From Paenibacillus sp. N3.4 (GTDB taxonomy: Bacteria; Bacillota; Bacilli; Paenibacillales; NBRC-103111): a stretch of DNA of 64,000 nucleotides. Below are positions 53,527 through 64,000 of the stretch, piece after piece. Numbering within the stretch: the stretch's first letter is position 1; each line of letters starts with the position of its first letter. The position numbers and the translations under genes were made by a program. Below the pieces are notes generated by a model. The model worked only from the letters and a program-made list of their open reading frames with translations. It was not told the origin of the DNA and made no database searches. Where the stretch lies: contig NZ_VRTT01000036.1 in NCBI RefSeq assembly GCF_008017805.1, forward strand, positions 1 to 64,000. Direction: 5' to 3'.

Positions 53527-55340
53527 TAGCAACGCTTTTTCATTATAAAACGCACCGAAACTGTAGTGCCTTCACCGAGCTTCGAATGAATATCCAAACC
53601 ATAGGCTTCCCCTGCAAACAATTTGATTCTTTCATTTACATTATATAAGCCATAAGAGCTGCCCGATCCGTCGGATCGCAGGACTGGCAGCGGCTCGGTC
53701 AACAAACTGCGGGCAAACTCTTGCTCCATGCCAATCCCATCGTCCGTAACGGACAGGACCAGATCTTCACCTTCCCTGCCAGCTCGGATACGGATCATTC
53801 CCGATTTCCCCTTAGATTTACGTATCCCATGCAAAAGCGCGTTTTCGACTAGGGGCTGGAGCGTCAGCTTCGGCATTTCATAACCATCAAGGTCTTCTTC
53901 TATATCAAAATAAAAGGTGAAACTCTTAGGAAATCGTGTTTGCTGAATTTCCAAGTAAACCTTTGCCAAATTAAGCTCATCGCTTATGCTTACTAAGTCT
54001 CTGCCTTTGTTCAAGCTAAGCCTAAAATATTTGGCCAAGCCATCAATCATCTGGCTAATATCATGAGCATTACGTCCAATCGCAATCCAATTAATGGTAT
54101 CCAGCGTATTGTATAAGAAGTGTGGATTGATCTGTGCCTGCAGAGCACGCAGCTGAGCTTCCCGCTCCTGTACCTTGGATCGATAGGTCTCCTCCATCAA
54201 ATTATGAACTCTATGTATCAAATGATCCACACTATTCTCCAGATGAGCATCGGAGGTTCCGATCCGGTCATCCAAGCTGTCAATGCCTTCACGCTTAATC
54301 GTCATGATGACCGTCTGTATCCTGCGTTTCATCCCACGTACAATCACAGCGAGCAATATGAATACAAGCAGCAAAACTAGAATCGTTACACCAAATAAAG
54401 TCGCTACGCCTGAAAACTGATTCAACACAATCACGCGAGAGGTTATCTCCGTTTTGGGTACCTCTGCCACTAGCCGCCAGCCTGTTGAAAGAACGTTCGT
54501 GTAAATCACATAACGAGGATTCTTATCCTTCATCAGAGGAACGATTCCTTCGTCGCTTTGCCCTAATGCCTCCAACAACTCAGCTGATTTCAATGTGGTC
54601 CCCAGTAAATCCTTTTCGTTGTTGGATATAATCGTTCCATCGGGAGCTGCCAAATAAATATGGCCTTCCTTGGTCAGCTTCATTTTGGACAAAATATGTT
54701 CGATCGTTTGCTCAGCTACATCAATCAATAAATACCCCGAAATTTGTTCGTAATCGTCAGGGTCCCTCAGAATTCTGGCTCCCGAGAACACATAGGTGGA
54801 TTCAGTGCCTATATAAGATTCTAAATAAGCGCCTGTCCACAGTATCGTACCTCCTGCATCCCTAACTTGTTGATACCAAGACCTATCCTTCAAGGTATCC
54901 AGCGCAAAAAAATTGACTTTTTCGCCCGCATACAATCGATTCCCATTCACAAACAATCGAACTCGGAATACATTTGGATTCGTTTGGGCATTATCAACCA
55001 AATATCGCAGCTCCTTGAGCGAATCCAACTGCTGCCCAACCGTTGCCGTGCTGCTTAAATATTGATGCAGCTTGGGGTTCATAAATATGATATTAGACGT
55101 ATCCCTTACGGAATTAAACTGATAGTCCAAATTAATGCTTGCTTGCTTAAGCGTCTGCAGCATCGTGTGGGTCACTTCTTCTTCAAGAATCTCTGAGGAC
55201 TTCAATGTGTATGAATACAGAAGGACCGAAGCTGGAATGAGAATGAAAATAACATAAACCAACAACCAAAGCTTGGCAGCTATGACTCCTTTCAAAAGCA
55301 GCAAGCCATAATTCCAGCTTCTTTTCAGGAGCCGTTTCAT
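53526..55340 (-). CDS. YesM-type sensor histidine kinase
   Basis: The 604-residue membrane kinase has an N-terminal helix (about 21-43), a large extracellular Cache-like sensor region (about 45-285), a second helix (about 295-320), a HAMP-like linker, the His_kinase domain with the phosphorylated His in QINPHFLYNTLDTI (about residue 410), and a HATPase domain with LTLQPLVENALLHGI and VTDDGIGMEQ. It is 22 bp downstream of its response regulator and senses an unknown extracellular cue, most likely a sugar from the polysaccharide handled by this locus. Confidence 0.92.
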   Translation of the reverse strand: MKRLLKRSWNYGLLLLKGVIAAKLWLLVYVIFILIPASVLLYSYTLKSSEILEEEVTHTMLQTLKQASINLDYQFNSVRDTSNIIFMNPKLHQYLSSTATVGQQLDSLKELRYLVDNAQTNPNVFRVRLFVNGNRLYAGEKVNFFALDTLKDRSWYQQVRDAGGTILWTGAYLESYIGTESTYVFSGARILRDPDDYEQISGYLLIDVAEQTIEHILSKMKLTKEGHIYLAAPDGTIISNNEKDLLGTTLKSAELLEALGQSDEGIVPLMKDKNPRYVIYTNVLSTGWRLVAEVPKTEITSRVIVLNQFSGVATLFGVTILVLLLVFILLAVIVRGMKRRIQTVIMTIKREGIDSLDDRIGTSDAHLENSVDHLIHRVHNLMEETYRSKVQEREAQLRALQAQINPHFLYNTLDTINWIAIGRNAHDISQMIDGLAKYFRLSLNKGRDLVSISDELNLAKVYLEIQQTRFPKSFTFYFDIEEDLDGYEMPKLTLQPLVENALLHGIRKSKGKSGMIRIRAGREGEDLVLSVTDDGIGMEQEFARSLLTEPLPVLRSDGSGSSYGLYNVNERIKLFAGEAYGLDIHSKLGEGTTVSVRFIMKKRC

Positions 55341-55362
55341 CCAACATCACCGCCCTTTACAT

Positions 55363-56973
55363 CTACTGATCACGAAACGAGCTCGGTGTTACCCCCGTAT
55401 ACTTTTTAAATAGTTTACTAAAATAGCTCGGATCGGAATAGCCGACCGTGTAGGAAACTTCATAAAATTTATTGCGGGGATCGCTAAGCAGCTCCTTCGC
55501 TTTCTCGATCCTCACCTTTGTCAAATATTCGTTAATCGTTTCCCCTGTTTCCTGTTTAAATAAAAGACATAAGTAGGTTGGAGATAAGAAAACTTCATTG
55601 GCGATAACGCCAACCTGCAAATTTTCTGCATAACGCTGATCCATCAAGAGACGGACTCTTTCGATCACATTTTTTGGTTTTCCACTTCGCTTATCACCGA
55701 TCCGTTTAGAGATATCCAGCAGATGATCCTCTACTAGCTTTCTTAAATCGATGATCGTTTCTTGCTTGAATACCCGCTCCCAAAGCTCGGCCTCTTTATC
55801 TCCTAATTCCGGTGCAAGTATGTTTAATTCCACCATAAGCCGACTTGCCAGCAAAAATAATTGCAGACTGACGTTTCTGCAATAGGTAAAACCTTCCTTT
55901 CTGTTGCGGGAGAGGGGTTCGAACACCTCATCCAGTTCTGCAAGCAACTTGTCCTCATCCGCTGCTTTCAGAACGGACATGATGCGCTCTCCCTGCAAGG
56001 CATTAAACCGATAGGAGCTATCCTTATCCTGTTCTAGATGATCTATCGATATAATATGATTTTTTCCTAAATACCATCTTTGATCCGCGGCTTCCCTAGC
56101 TTGGGTGTACGATCGAGGCAATGAACTTAACTGGGAAATACACTCGCCAACGCCGATGGTGACACTAATTTTCAACCAACGCTGTAGATTGTCGCGAATC
56201 TTCTCCGCTAATGCAAACAACTTCTCTTCTTGCACGTCCTCTTCACCCATTTTAAGGATGCCTACGAATTCGCCAATTCTGTTTTCAAAAGCATACCCAT
56301 GCATACATTGCTCAATCAATTCTTGCACAATATTTTGAACAGAGTAGGAAAGCAACTGCTGATCCCTCTCAGGACGTGAGGAAATAACCTCAGCGCTATC
56401 ATCTATGTTCACCACAATCGTCCAATAATTGAATTCCACAGGCAAATCAAGCCCCAGGAAATCAAGCTTTTCCTTTATACGCCCCGGGTGTGTAACCCCA
56501 TCGCGAATCAAAGACATGAGGAACTTCTCGCGCAGTAAAGGCATGCTCTGCGTAAGCTTAACCTGCATATCTGCGATATATGTGCGTTCTTGCTCCGCCT
56601 CTTGCAGCACAGCCACTACGCGCTCAATAACTGTGGCCAGCTCCTGCATATTCACTGGCTTGAATATATAGTCCACCGCATTGACCTTCAGCGCAGACTT
56701 GAGATAATCCACATCATCATGACCGCTGACAAACACAATTTGGGTGGTTGGAAAACGCACCTTAATTTCATTGGATAACCGGATCCCATCCATATGGGGC
56801 ATACGCACATCCGTAAGCACAATATCCGGTCTGACCCGCTCGATGACCTCTAAGGCAACATCCCCATCATCAGCCTCATCTACGACCTCAATGCCGTACT
56901 GACTCCAGTCAAAATAGGTGCTTAGTCCAAAGCGAACGGTATCCTCATCGTCTACGATAACTAATCGATACAT
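55363..56973 (-). CDS. YesN-type response regulator with AraC DNA-binding domain
   Basis: The 536-residue protein has an N-terminal receiver (about 1-120; VDDEDTVR, phospho-acceptor Asp in IVLTDVRMP, and K at FKPVN), a long middle region and a C-terminal AraC-type double helix-turn-helix (about 435-536; FLSPTYLCLLFKQETGETINEYL and YSDPSYFSKLFKKYTGVTPSSFR). AGGAGG precedes ATG. It probably activates the downstream transporter and glycosidase genes in response to the kinase. Confidence 0.93.
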   Translation of the reverse strand: MYRLVIVDDEDTVRFGLSTYFDWSQYGIEVVDEADDGDVALEVIERVRPDIVLTDVRMPHMDGIRLSNEIKVRFPTTQIVFVSGHDDVDYLKSALKVNAVDYIFKPVNMQELATVIERVVAVLQEAEQERTYIADMQVKLTQSMPLLREKFLMSLIRDGVTHPGRIKEKLDFLGLDLPVEFNYWTIVVNIDDSAEVISSRPERDQQLLSYSVQNIVQELIEQCMHGYAFENRIGEFVGILKMGEEDVQEEKLFALAEKIRDNLQRWLKISVTIGVGECISQLSSLPRSYTQAREAADQRWYLGKNHIISIDHLEQDKDSSYRFNALQGERIMSVLKAADEDKLLAELDEVFEPLSRNRKEGFTYCRNVSLQLFLLASRLMVELNILAPELGDKEAELWERVFKQETIIDLRKLVEDHLLDISKRIGDKRSGKPKNVIERVRLLMDQRYAENLQVGVIANEVFLSPTYLCLLFKQETGETINEYLTKVRIEKAKELLSDPRNKFYEVSYTVGYSDPSYFSKLFKKYTGVTPSSFRDQ

Positions 56974-57148
56974 AAGTTTATTGACCTCCTATCCCTTGCT
57001 CATTTAGTATAACTGGAAATGCAGCTTTAACCTATGAGAAAACCTCTATCGAGGCCATTCAATGATGAACGACCACGTTTGGAGGTTGGTTTTATCGCCA
57101 ATAAGAAAGCCGTTTACGGGAACCGCAAACTCATGCTTTCTTATGTGG

Positions 57149-57203
57149 TAAAAAAACAAAAGGATCGACTCCCCCGCAAAGCTTAACAGGAGGTCGACCT
57201 TCA
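57149..57203 (-). terminator. Terminator of the FAD oxidoreductase gene
   Basis: On the minus strand AAGGTCGACCTCCTGTT and the complementary GGGGGAGTCGATCCTT form an interrupted stem followed by TTTTGTTTTTTT. It lies about 17 bp after the stop codon of the FAD protein gene. Confidence 0.7.
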
Positions 57204-57219
57204 TCATGATTAGCAGCAC

Positions 57220-58623
57220 CTAGCATTCCTCTTCAAATTCAATATGACTGGAAAGAGCAGCTTGATCATGCTCTGCATAACCCGGCCGCTCCCCAAGCCA
57301 AGCGCCTTGCTCGATTAGCCTGCGCTGAAGTCCGGATACGGATATTTCGCGGAATCCTCCTCCGTCCCTACTAGCCATGGCCGCTGCCGTACCTGCCGCT
57401 TGCCCCATCGCGAAGCAGTTAGGCATGACACGGAGCGAGCCCTGTACTGGACGATCGGATGAGACGGAGCGTCCTGCTACAATCAGATTGGATTTACCTT
57501 GTGGCAGCATACAGCGATAAGGGACGCCATGTGATTTTCCTTTTGGCAAATACTTGATGGTCATTGTGCTGCTGGCATTTGCGAGATGAATATCAATGAA
57601 GTAGGCGTTGCGCGCAATATCATCCTCAAACGATCGCATCGATATGTAATCCTCCACGACCAGTGTATAGTCGCCTGCGATTCGCCGTGTTTCACGAATA
57701 CCAATTTGATCGCCGGAATGGACGAGATGGATCTCCTCAAACCCAGGCACATATTTACGCAAAAATTGGATTTGCACTTGAATTAATTGTCGTCCTTCGA
57801 TGGCCGCACGGGTTAGATCCTCCGCTTTTGTACCATCAATACCAAATATATGTCCAAAGTTAAAGCCAGCAACTGTATCCGTAATCCAAGCGATGCCTGA
57901 AATACGCTTACGTCCTTCGGGAAGATCCCCATTTTGCTGCGCCTCTATGACGGTATTCTCCAAAGCTATATTTTGCCCCGTATCTACTAGAAATTGATCA
58001 AAGCGAGCTTTGTTCGCTCCTGCGACTACATAACACATGGTGCCTGGCTGCATTTCACCTTGCTCTCCCCCAGTCTGGAAAGAAACGCCAGACAGTGCTG
58101 CGAGATCCGCATCACCCGTGGCATCGATATACAGCTTAGCTTGAACGACCGAGCGTCCGGATTTATTACTGATCACAAGACCACTGATGCGATCTCCCTC
58201 CAATAGAACCTGATCGGCAAAGGTGTGAAATAAAATCTTAGCGCCGCTTTCCAATACCTCCTGATCATACACACCTTTTAGGGTCTCAACATCAATAGCT
58301 ACCCAATCTAATCTATCCTTATTTCGGCTGTAGAAGGCTTCACCTGCAGCTAGCTTCATCTTCTCCAACAGCTCCAGGCCGATCCCCCGTATGATTGGTT
58401 TCTCACCATCCGTATAAGGGCAGAATGCGGGTACCAGCGCTGCTGTTCCCATTCCTCCTAAATACCCTCTTTGCTCGATCAATAGGGTTTCCGCCCCATT
58501 ACGAGCGGCAGCCATAGCTGCTGCAACACCGGATGCTCCACCACCCACCACGACCACATCTGGTGTATAGGAAACAGGAAGCTTAGATGAAACTTGAATA
58601 CTGGCTTGCACTTGGTTAACCAT
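57220..58623 (-). CDS. FAD-dependent oxidoreductase
   Basis: The 467-residue protein has an N-terminal Rossmann fold with VVVVGGGASGVAAAMAAARNG and EQRGYLGGMGTA, the DATGDADLAALSG segment and a C-terminal MPNCFAMGQAAGTAAAMA motif, as in the FAD_oxidored (PF12831-like) family. It has no signal peptide. The substrate is unknown; members are common beside carbohydrate-use genes in Paenibacillus-type genomes and may act on sugar derivatives. AGAGGAGG precedes ATG. It has its own terminator, so it is probably a separate transcript from the two-component genes. Confidence 0.85.
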   Translation of the reverse strand: MVNQVQASIQVSSKLPVSYTPDVVVVGGGASGVAAAMAAARNGAETLLIEQRGYLGGMGTAALVPAFCPYTDGEKPIIRGIGLELLEKMKLAAGEAFYSRNKDRLDWVAIDVETLKGVYDQEVLESGAKILFHTFADQVLLEGDRISGLVISNKSGRSVVQAKLYIDATGDADLAALSGVSFQTGGEQGEMQPGTMCYVVAGANKARFDQFLVDTGQNIALENTVIEAQQNGDLPEGRKRISGIAWITDTVAGFNFGHIFGIDGTKAEDLTRAAIEGRQLIQVQIQFLRKYVPGFEEIHLVHSGDQIGIRETRRIAGDYTLVVEDYISMRSFEDDIARNAYFIDIHLANASSTMTIKYLPKGKSHGVPYRCMLPQGKSNLIVAGRSVSSDRPVQGSLRVMPNCFAMGQAAGTAAAMASRDGGGFREISVSGLQRRLIEQGAWLGERPGYAEHDQAALSSHIEFEEEC

Positions 58624-58631
58624 GATTAAAT

Positions 58632-58991
58632 CTACCTCCTCTGTGTTATTCCCATTATAATCTGTCCTAGCAGAGGAACTAGTTTAACTTTAGTTTCATC
58701 TAAAAACCAAAAAAATAAGCCGGATCTATTCACTCTTTTCGAGCGAAGATCTCTCCGGCGAAAAGGGAAGCAGGCTTCTCCGAAATGGATTAATGTGCGG
58801 GCTGCCGCTTGATATAGCACTTCCACCAGATTGCGGACTTGCCGGGTTCCCACCTTTCGGGCAAGCCCGACCTTCTCCGGCGCCTTCAGATGGTAATGGA
58901 TCCATTGGGCCGTTTCACCCATTCCGCGGGCGATTTCCGTCGCCGAAGCGGGGACGGCCAAACAGCTGCTGATGACTACGGAACAGTCCAT
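58632..58991 (-). pseudogene. ArsR-type regulator remnant
   Basis: The segment SATEIARGMGETAQWIHYHLKAPEKVGLARKVGTRQVRNLVEVLYQAAARTLI fits an ArsR-like winged helix: helix-turn-helix, recognition helix ending HYHLK, and a wing. It has no proper start domain and after ARTLI the sequence becomes unrelated (Phe/Arg-rich) before a stop. Longer family members continue at that point, so this is a truncated or frameshifted copy. Confidence 0.5.
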
Positions 58992-59055
58992 TCAAGAAAT
59001 TTCTGAGCGGCGGGTATTTCTATACGCTCTTCAAGAAAGCCGACGCAATATCGAC

Positions 59056-59102
59056 AAAAACAACCTCCCAAAGGCTAGACGGCCCGCGGGAGGTTGTTTT
59101 TT
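59056..59102. terminator. Bidirectional terminator
   Basis: AAAAACAACCTCCC (59056-59069) and GGGAGGTTGTTTTT (59088-59101) pair perfectly over 14 bp with an 18-nt loop. It serves the giant glycosidase-like gene ending at 59165 on the minus strand. Confidence 0.85.
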
Positions 59103-59164
59103 CAAGATTCTAATAAAAGTATCGATTTCGGATAGGCGTAATACGTCACAATTTGATACGGAAA

Positions 59165-62100
59165 TTACTTCTGAAATACAATCGTTGTATTCAAATCCGT
59201 GTTCTGCGTTTTCTCCTGATAGGTGCCCAAATAAGACATGCTGAAGGTATAGTTGCCAGATAATAATTCCTTGCTTGCCATTCCGCCAACCGTAGTCCCA
59301 AGGTCCTTCCACCCTCCGGCGTAATATTTCACCGTTCCTCCGTCGAGTGGGTTCCCCAAACTGTCCTTCAGCTGTACCGTCGTATTCACCGTCTGGAATA
59401 CAACCGTTTCAGGCAAACCCGTGTTCTGCGTTTTCTCCTGATAGGTTCCCAAGTAAGACACACTGAAGGTATGGTTGCCAGGCAATAACTCCTTGCTTGC
59501 CGTTCCGCCAGCCGTAGTCCCCAGGTCCTTCCACCCTCCGGCGTAATATTTCACCGTTCCTCCGTCGAGCGGGTTCCCCAGACTGTCCTTCAGTTGTACC
59601 GTCGTGTTCACCGTCTGAAATACAACGATGGGGCTAGCGCCTGTATTCTGTGCCTTTTCCATGTATGTTCCTTCGTATGTCATGCTAAAGGTGTATGCTT
59701 TATCAGGCAAGTCCTTACTAATCAATCCAAAAGCGTCGGTTACCCCAAAATCCTTCCATCCGCCATCGTAGTATGTAACGATTCCACCTCTTATCGGATT
59801 ACCTCTGCTGTCTTGCAACTTAACGACTGCGGCTGTCATATTTATTTTAAAACTAACATGGTTGTCAGGTTCAACATTCCCCGCTTTATCGGTCGATCGA
59901 TAAATAATGCCGTAATTGCCACTCTGACCAAACGTCACGGGTGCCGTATAAGGCTGCCACGTAGTCCCGTTATCCAGACTATACTCCGTCTTCTCTATAC
60001 CAAATACATGATCGGTGGCGGTCAATGTTACCGTTACCGGATTTACGTACCAACCATTTTGTCCATCCGGTTGTGCCGGAGACACGGAAGCTGTCGTAAC
60101 TGGTGCAACAACATATGTAATGTCCACAATCGTCATCGAATAAGGCTTCAATGGAATCTCTCCAGCGAAATTGGAAGATGGCGTCTCCGGCAATGGATTC
60201 ACTTGCGGCGCGTCCAACCAATTCGCATTCGGGTTCGTCAAAAACGCGGGTAAAGGATCAGATCCCCCATATACCCAATTGGTCTTGAGATCCCAGCCTG
60301 GTATGGAAACATTGACAGGGTTCATGGTCCGATTGGCGAAAACAACCTGCTTAATGCCATTAGCGTCACCGAAACCCCATGCGCCAACATCCGCAACGTT
60401 ATAATAGACATCCGTTGCGATGAACCGCAGCTTTTCATTTTGAACATTGCCTTGTGCAAGATTGAGTTTGTAAAAGCTGCTATGGGTATTGAGCAGACCT
60501 CCCAAAGCTTTAAATACATAGTAATTCGGTAATTTAGTGAGATCTCCAGCCGCGGTTTGCTGCACGATGCCAAACCCTTGGGGATCTACCATCGCATGTA
60601 CGTCGGAAATCGTCACGGCACCCGACTCGATCATTTGCAGCACCCGTTCCATATTGTGCATCGCAAATCCCGGGGTTTTCATAAATTGTTTGCGTGCCTT
60701 CTCGTTAGGGTCTTTCTCGCCAAATAGGACGGTTGGAAGAGAAGACCATTCCGTAACCCATATTTCCTTACCTGGGAATTGGTTTTTCTGTATAGACAGA
60801 CCTTCCAATGCGCTTTGATTATACGTATATAAGTATCTCATCATTTTGCTGTTCGTTAGATCAAATAGATTGGGAATAGGTGAATACACATGGACGATGA
60901 TAGCGTCGTAGAAACTGCTGTCCGTCATTAGCGTTTGATTCCAAAGCGCTACGCGTCCCCCTTGTGTAGATCCCCAATCCACATTGGGGTCTGGAAGATT
61001 ATTGGGGTCAGCTGCTATTCGGTCTTCCAAATCCTTTGCAACAGCCACAATACCGATTTTAATGGTCGGGTCTATACCTTTGATTCCCTGATAGATCAAT
61101 TTGCATTTGGCAACATATTCAGAGACTGACGGGAAGCTTGCATCGAACAAGATGGAATAAAGCTCGTTCCCCATTTCCACATAAATGGGATGTGTAGTTT
61201 GCTGCTTCATCTGCTGGACTTGTGTCAGGATTTCACTCACGGACTGAGAGATTACATTTAATACAAATACGTAGGGAACCTCCAGCGTATTCGCGAGATG
61301 GTAGGAATCCGCAAGATATAACCCTGGGTACCCCGGCTGAAGATTCACATTCTCTACCGCCCCAACCGTTCGATTCCCATAGAATTGCTGATAACGCGGA
61401 TCTTTGGAATTCATGACCGTGCCCTCGTTGTACAAGTAGTAATTTGCACCCGTACCATCGGGTCCACGAACATTTTGAAGCTTGAGGTCCATGCCCAGAT
61501 TATCGAAGCTTTCCAGTTGAAAATCAGTCACCCTTCCAACCTTAACCAGTTGTTCGTTATGTGCTCCTAGGAAATGGGAAGGCAAGGCACTCGGAGTCGG
61601 ATCAATCGCAAATTCTGCTATGGATACGGTTGGTTCCGGCACAGGATTCACAACCACTTGCGTCGAAGCCGAGAATCCCCCGTCTACGGTACTAACCGTG
61701 ATTACCGCCGTGCCTGCAGACAAAGCTTTAATGGCTCTGGAGGTACTCGAACCTCCTACCAAACTGACCACGGAAGGATTACTGGAAGTCCATATGGTCA
61801 ACGGATTATCTACATCCGCCGGAGTAACCGTAGCTGTAAGCTCCTCAGCTTCCCCCATATACAGGGATGTACTAGGTTTGTTGAGGGTAACACCTGTAGG
61901 CCGTACATAGACAACGATATCGCTCTTTTCCTGAAAAGAATTATCATACGTTGCAGCAGTAACTACTGTCTGACCCTTCGCTATAGCTGTAACCACTCCC
62001 GTCTGGTCTACTGTCGCAACCTGCGTATTGCTTGAAGTCCACATCACACTTTTTCCGGTTGTATTGGTCAGCTGCAGCGGTTCGCTATTTCCACTTGCGA

Positions 62101-64000
62101 TCGCAGTTAGTTTGGCGCTCAAGACAAAAGCGGAGCTTTCATGGTTCCATATTTGTAAGTTATCAAAAGTTGCCTTTACATTATAGGTGGTCAGCTGTAC
62201 CTTGCCGAATACATAGGAAACATTGGAAATGGCACCTGCATAGGTATAATCGAGGTCGGTTGCGCTTTTCACATAAACCTGAACCCAATTATCCAAGGCG
62301 ACCAATTTAATATCGTAATCCGTATCCGTGTTAAAAGTCATTGCATACATCGACTGCTCCGTGCCGCCTGCTTTGACGTAACTTAGTCCGGTGCTTCTGA
62401 TCAGTAAACGTGTATAATCGGCTTCACTGACATACCTGAACTTCACAGAAATAAAGTTGCCTGCCAGATTTTCACCCCGATTAAACCTCATAGAAATCGT
62501 CTGGTTCCTCCACGTTGTTTCCACCCCTTTCATTTCGATCAAAGAGGATGCCGTTGAGGTGGAAGATAGTCGAGAATTATCAACCGTCCAAGTCCCATAT
62601 ATCGCTTTCCAAACGCTCATGCCCTCGCTGAAATCGTCCTGGAACTGCAAAATACCGGTAGGATTAATCGGATCCTTGACCACGATTTCAGCTTTATCCT
62701 GATAGATGCTGTCATTCGTTGCTGCGGTAATGACCGCCTGTCCCCGGGTGAGCAGGGTCACAGCTCCAGTCTGATCTACTGTCGCTACCTGGTTGTCGCT
62801 TGAACTCCAGATCACACTTTTCCCCGTCGTATTTGTCAACTGCAGCGTTTCGCTATCCCCCTTGTTGAAAACGCTTAACTTTTTACCTAGCATAAACGGT
62901 AACTTTTCATGGTTCCATATTTGAATGTTATCTAAAGCGGCCTTGACATTGTACGTTGTCAGTTGTACCTTGCCGAAATTATAGGAAGCATTGGAAATCG
63001 CACCCGCAACGATGTAATCAGGATCGGCAGCGCTTTTTACATATACTTGCACCAAATCGTCCAGGGCTACCAGTTTGATATCATAATCCGTTCCCGTATT
63101 GAAAGTCGTTGCATAAAAAGACTGCTCCGCTCCACCTGCTTGGATATAACTTAACCCCGTGCTTCTGATCAGCAATCGTGTATAATCCGCTTCGCTGACG
63201 CACCTCATTTTGATCGAAATGAAGTTGTCGTTCGAGCTTGTGGCGAGTCTGTTAAACCTCATGGCTACCGTCATGTTCCGCCATTTGGTTAGTGTCCCTT
63301 TCGGCTCAAGCAGTGAGGATGAAGCGGCAGGAGAAATAAGCTGCGAATGGTCGATTCCCCATGCTCCGGATACAGCATTCCACAAACTCATGCCGTTGCT
63401 GAAATCATCTTGGAACTGCAAGACCCCTGTCGAATCGATGGGATCCTTCACATAGATATCAAATCTGGCTTGTAACAGATTGTCAGTCGTGGCAGCCGTA
63501 ATAGTCACTAGGCCCCTGCCTACAGCAGTTACCACACCATTTCCATCTACGGTTGCTCTCGTCGTATCACTAGAAGTCCAGACAACCGTTTTTCCGGTTG
63601 TATTGATTAGCTGCAAAGCAGATTGACTTCCCAAATTCAAAGCAGACAACACGCTTCCATTTGCCATAAAAGAGGAAGATTGCGTATTCGATACTTTAAC
63701 ATTATCCAACAGCACCTTGTCATTGGAAGTTTGGAATCTCAGCTTTCCGCTTTGTAAAGGCAAGCCTGCAATCGTCCCTGCGCTCGTGTAATTGGATTGC
63801 CCTTCCGTTTTGGCATAGATGGTTGCCGTACTTCCTGAAAGGATCATCTTTACGTCATAGTTCGTACCCACGGTAAATTTATAACTGGAAAGGTACGACT
63901 CCGCAGCTCCATTTAACGAATAACTTAACCCCGTAGGTCTGATCAACAAGCCCAAATTACTGGTGTTGCTCACATACCTGGTAAAGACTCTTGTAAAACC
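59165..64000 (-). CDS. Giant secreted glycosidase-like protein, 5' end beyond the window
   Basis: At least 1610 residues are visible and the frame stays open to the window edge, so the start and signal peptide are outside; the GTG at 63973 is internal. Modules: three copies of a pair made of a laminin-G-like unit (LQFQDDF..GMS.W, then [12 protein letters not shown]) and a Big2 unit ([12 protein letters not shown]), then another Big2; a clan-A-like glycosidase core with [13 protein letters not shown], the acid/base Glu in EMGNELY and the nucleophile Glu in WVTEWSSL; an OmpL47-like Ig unit; three C-terminal 74-residue repeats ([17 protein letters not shown]). It resembles the glycosidase at 44-50 kb in the core and shares its OmpL47 module. 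No wall anchor is visible in the C-terminus. Substrate unknown. Confidence 0.75.
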   Translation of the reverse strand, partial: GFTRVFTRYVSNTSNLGLLIRPTGLSYSLNGAAESYLSSYKFTVGTNYDVKMILSGSTATIYAKTEGQSNYTSAGTIAGLPLQSGKLRFQTSNDKVLLDNVKVSNTQSSSFMANGSVLSALNLGSQSALQLINTTGKTVVWTSSDTTRATVDGNGVVTAVGRGLVTITAATTDNLLQARFDIYVKDPIDSTGVLQFQDDFSNGMSLWNAVSGAWGIDHSQLISPAASSSLLEPKGTLTKWRNMTVAMRFNRLATSSNDNFISIKMRCVSEADYTRLLIRSTGLSYIQAGGAEQSFYATTFNTGTDYDIKLVALDDLVQVYVKSAADPDYIVAGAISNASYNFGKVQLTTYNVKAALDNIQIWNHEKLPFMLGKKLSVFNKGDSETLQLTNTTGKSVIWSSSDNQVATVDQTGAVTLLTRGQAVITAATNDSIYQDKAEIVVKDPINPTGILQFQDDFSEGMSVWKAIYGTWTVDNSRLSSTSTASSLIEMKGVETTWRNQTISMRFNRGENLAGNFISVKFRYVSEADYTRLLIRSTGLSYVKAGGTEQSMYAMTFNTDTDYDIKLVALDNWVQVYVKSATDLDYTYAGAISNVSYVFGKVQLTTYNVKATFDNLQIWNHESSAFVLSAKLTAIASGNSEPLQLTNTTGKSVMWTSSNTQVATVDQTGVVTAIAKGQTVVTAATYDNSFQEKSDIVVYVRPTGVTLNKPSTSLYMGEAEELTATVTPADVDNPLTIWTSSNPSVVSLVGGSSTSRAIKALSAGTAVITVSTVDGGFSASTQVVVNPVPEPTVSIAEFAIDPTPSALPSHFLGAHNEQLVKVGRVTDFQLESFDNLGMDLKLQNVRGPDGTGANYYLYNEGTVMNSKDPRYQQFYGNRTVGAVENVNLQPGYPGLYLADSYHLANTLEVPYVFVLNVISQSVSEILTQVQQMKQQTTHPIYVEMGNELYSILFDASFPSVSEYVAKCKLIYQGIKGIDPTIKIGIVAVAKDLEDRIAADPNNLPDPNVDWGSTQGGRVALWNQTLMTDSSFYDAIIVHVYSPIPNLFDLTNSKMMRYLYTYNQSALEGLSIQKNQFPGKEIWVTEWSSLPTVLFGEKDPNEKARKQFMKTPGFAMHNMERVLQMIESGAVTISDVHAMVDPQGFGIVQQTAAGDLTKLPNYYVFKALGGLLNTHSSFYKLNLAQGNVQNEKLRFIATDVYYNVADVGAWGFGDANGIKQVVFANRTMNPVNVSIPGWDLKTNWVYGGSDPLPAFLTNPNANWLDAPQVNPLPETPSSNFAGEIPLKPYSMTIVDITYVVAPVTTASVSPAQPDGQNGWYVNPVTVTLTATDHVFGIEKTEYSLDNGTTWQPYTAPVTFGQSGNYGIIYRSTDKAGNVEPDNHVSFKINMTAAVVKLQDSRGNPIRGGIVTYYDGGWKDFGVTDAFGLISKDLPDKAYTFSMTYEGTYMEKAQNTGASPIVVFQTVNTTVQLKDSLGNPLDGGTVKYYAGGWKDLGTTAGGTASKELLPGNHTFSVSYLGTYQEKTQNTGLPETVVFQTVNTTVQLKDSLGNPLDGGTVKYYAGGWKDLGTTVGGMASKELLSGNYTFSMSYLGTYQEKTQNTDLNTTIVFQK
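59168..59830 (-). repeat. Three C-terminal 222-bp repeats in the giant glycosidase-like gene
   Basis: Units of 74 codons are repeated three times; the last two are nearly identical in DNA over long stretches. They encode a beta-rich [31 protein letters not shown] pattern, likely a small Ig-like or carboxypeptidase-regulatory-like fold for surface or sugar interaction. Confidence 0.75.

Noticed and set aside
1-64000. CRISPR array, insertion sequences, tRNA or rRNA genes
   Set aside because: No regularly spaced short repeats, transposase motifs, terminal inverted repeats or tRNA-like cloverleaf sequences were recognised; all repeats found lie within coding modules or are single tandem duplications.

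Overview
The window looks like a chromosome segment of a Gram-positive, spore-former-type Bacillota, most likely Paenibacillus or a close relative. The evidence is moderate GC, AGGAGG-type ribosome sites, frequent TTG starts, S-layer homology (SLH) proteins, YesM/YesN two-component pairs, LplB/LplC-type sugar permeases without their own ATPase, and an iol operon of Bacillus type. I saw no rRNA, tRNA, CRISPR array, insertion sequence or phage gene.

Region 1 (1-27.6 kb) is the most interesting part. Two paralogous leftward operons lie in tandem. Each encodes a giant secreted protein with a PHP-type (CehA/McbA-like) metallohydrolase core, an internal cohesin-like domain, FIVAR repeats and a C-terminal dockerin. 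Each is followed by a scaffold protein with an N-terminal cohesin and three C-terminal SLH domains. This is cellulosome-like logic (dockerin cargo, cohesin, wall anchor), but the cargo is a predicted phosphoesterase/nuclease-like enzyme rather than a glycanase. Next to them are a cytosolic nucleoside-salvage operon (deoB, two purine nucleoside phosphorylases, pdp) and a LysM-anchored 2',3'-cyclic-nucleotide phosphodiesterase/nucleotidase. The four transcription units share a TTTACATTTG-like element at their predicted promoters. The two dockerin operons also share a conserved structured leader RNA with a 27-nt identical core. My inference is a surface-displayed nucleic-acid/nucleotide scavenging system coupled to intracellular ribose/deoxyribose recovery.

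Region 2 (28.4-37.8 kb) is a leftward myo-inositol catabolic operon, iolD-iolE-iolC-iolA-iolJ-iolG-iolB, ending with a LacI-family regulator. Two LacI-type palindromic operators 111 bp apart and a 19-bp tandem repeat lie in front of iolD. No inositol transporter is present in the window.

Region 3 (38.5-44.2 kb) holds a SWIM-finger protein with an SNF2-type helicase, an SGNH hydrolase, an ArsR-like gene remnant and a LacI-family regulator.

Region 4 (44.2-64 kb) is a leftward polysaccharide-use locus: a YesM/YesN two-component system, two sugar-ABC permeases and a binding lipoprotein, a multidomain secreted clan-A-like glycoside hydrolase, an FAD-dependent oxidoreductase, an ArsR-like relic, and a second giant secreted glycosidase-like protein that runs off the right edge.

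A caution for every reader: six genes are interrupted by seven frameshifts. In every case restoring one missing base, usually in a run of 2-5 identical bases, rejoins the reading frame, and the gene length is a multiple of three after the correction. This pattern suggests homopolymer under-calling in the sequence rather than real gene decay, so I treat these genes as single intact proteins.
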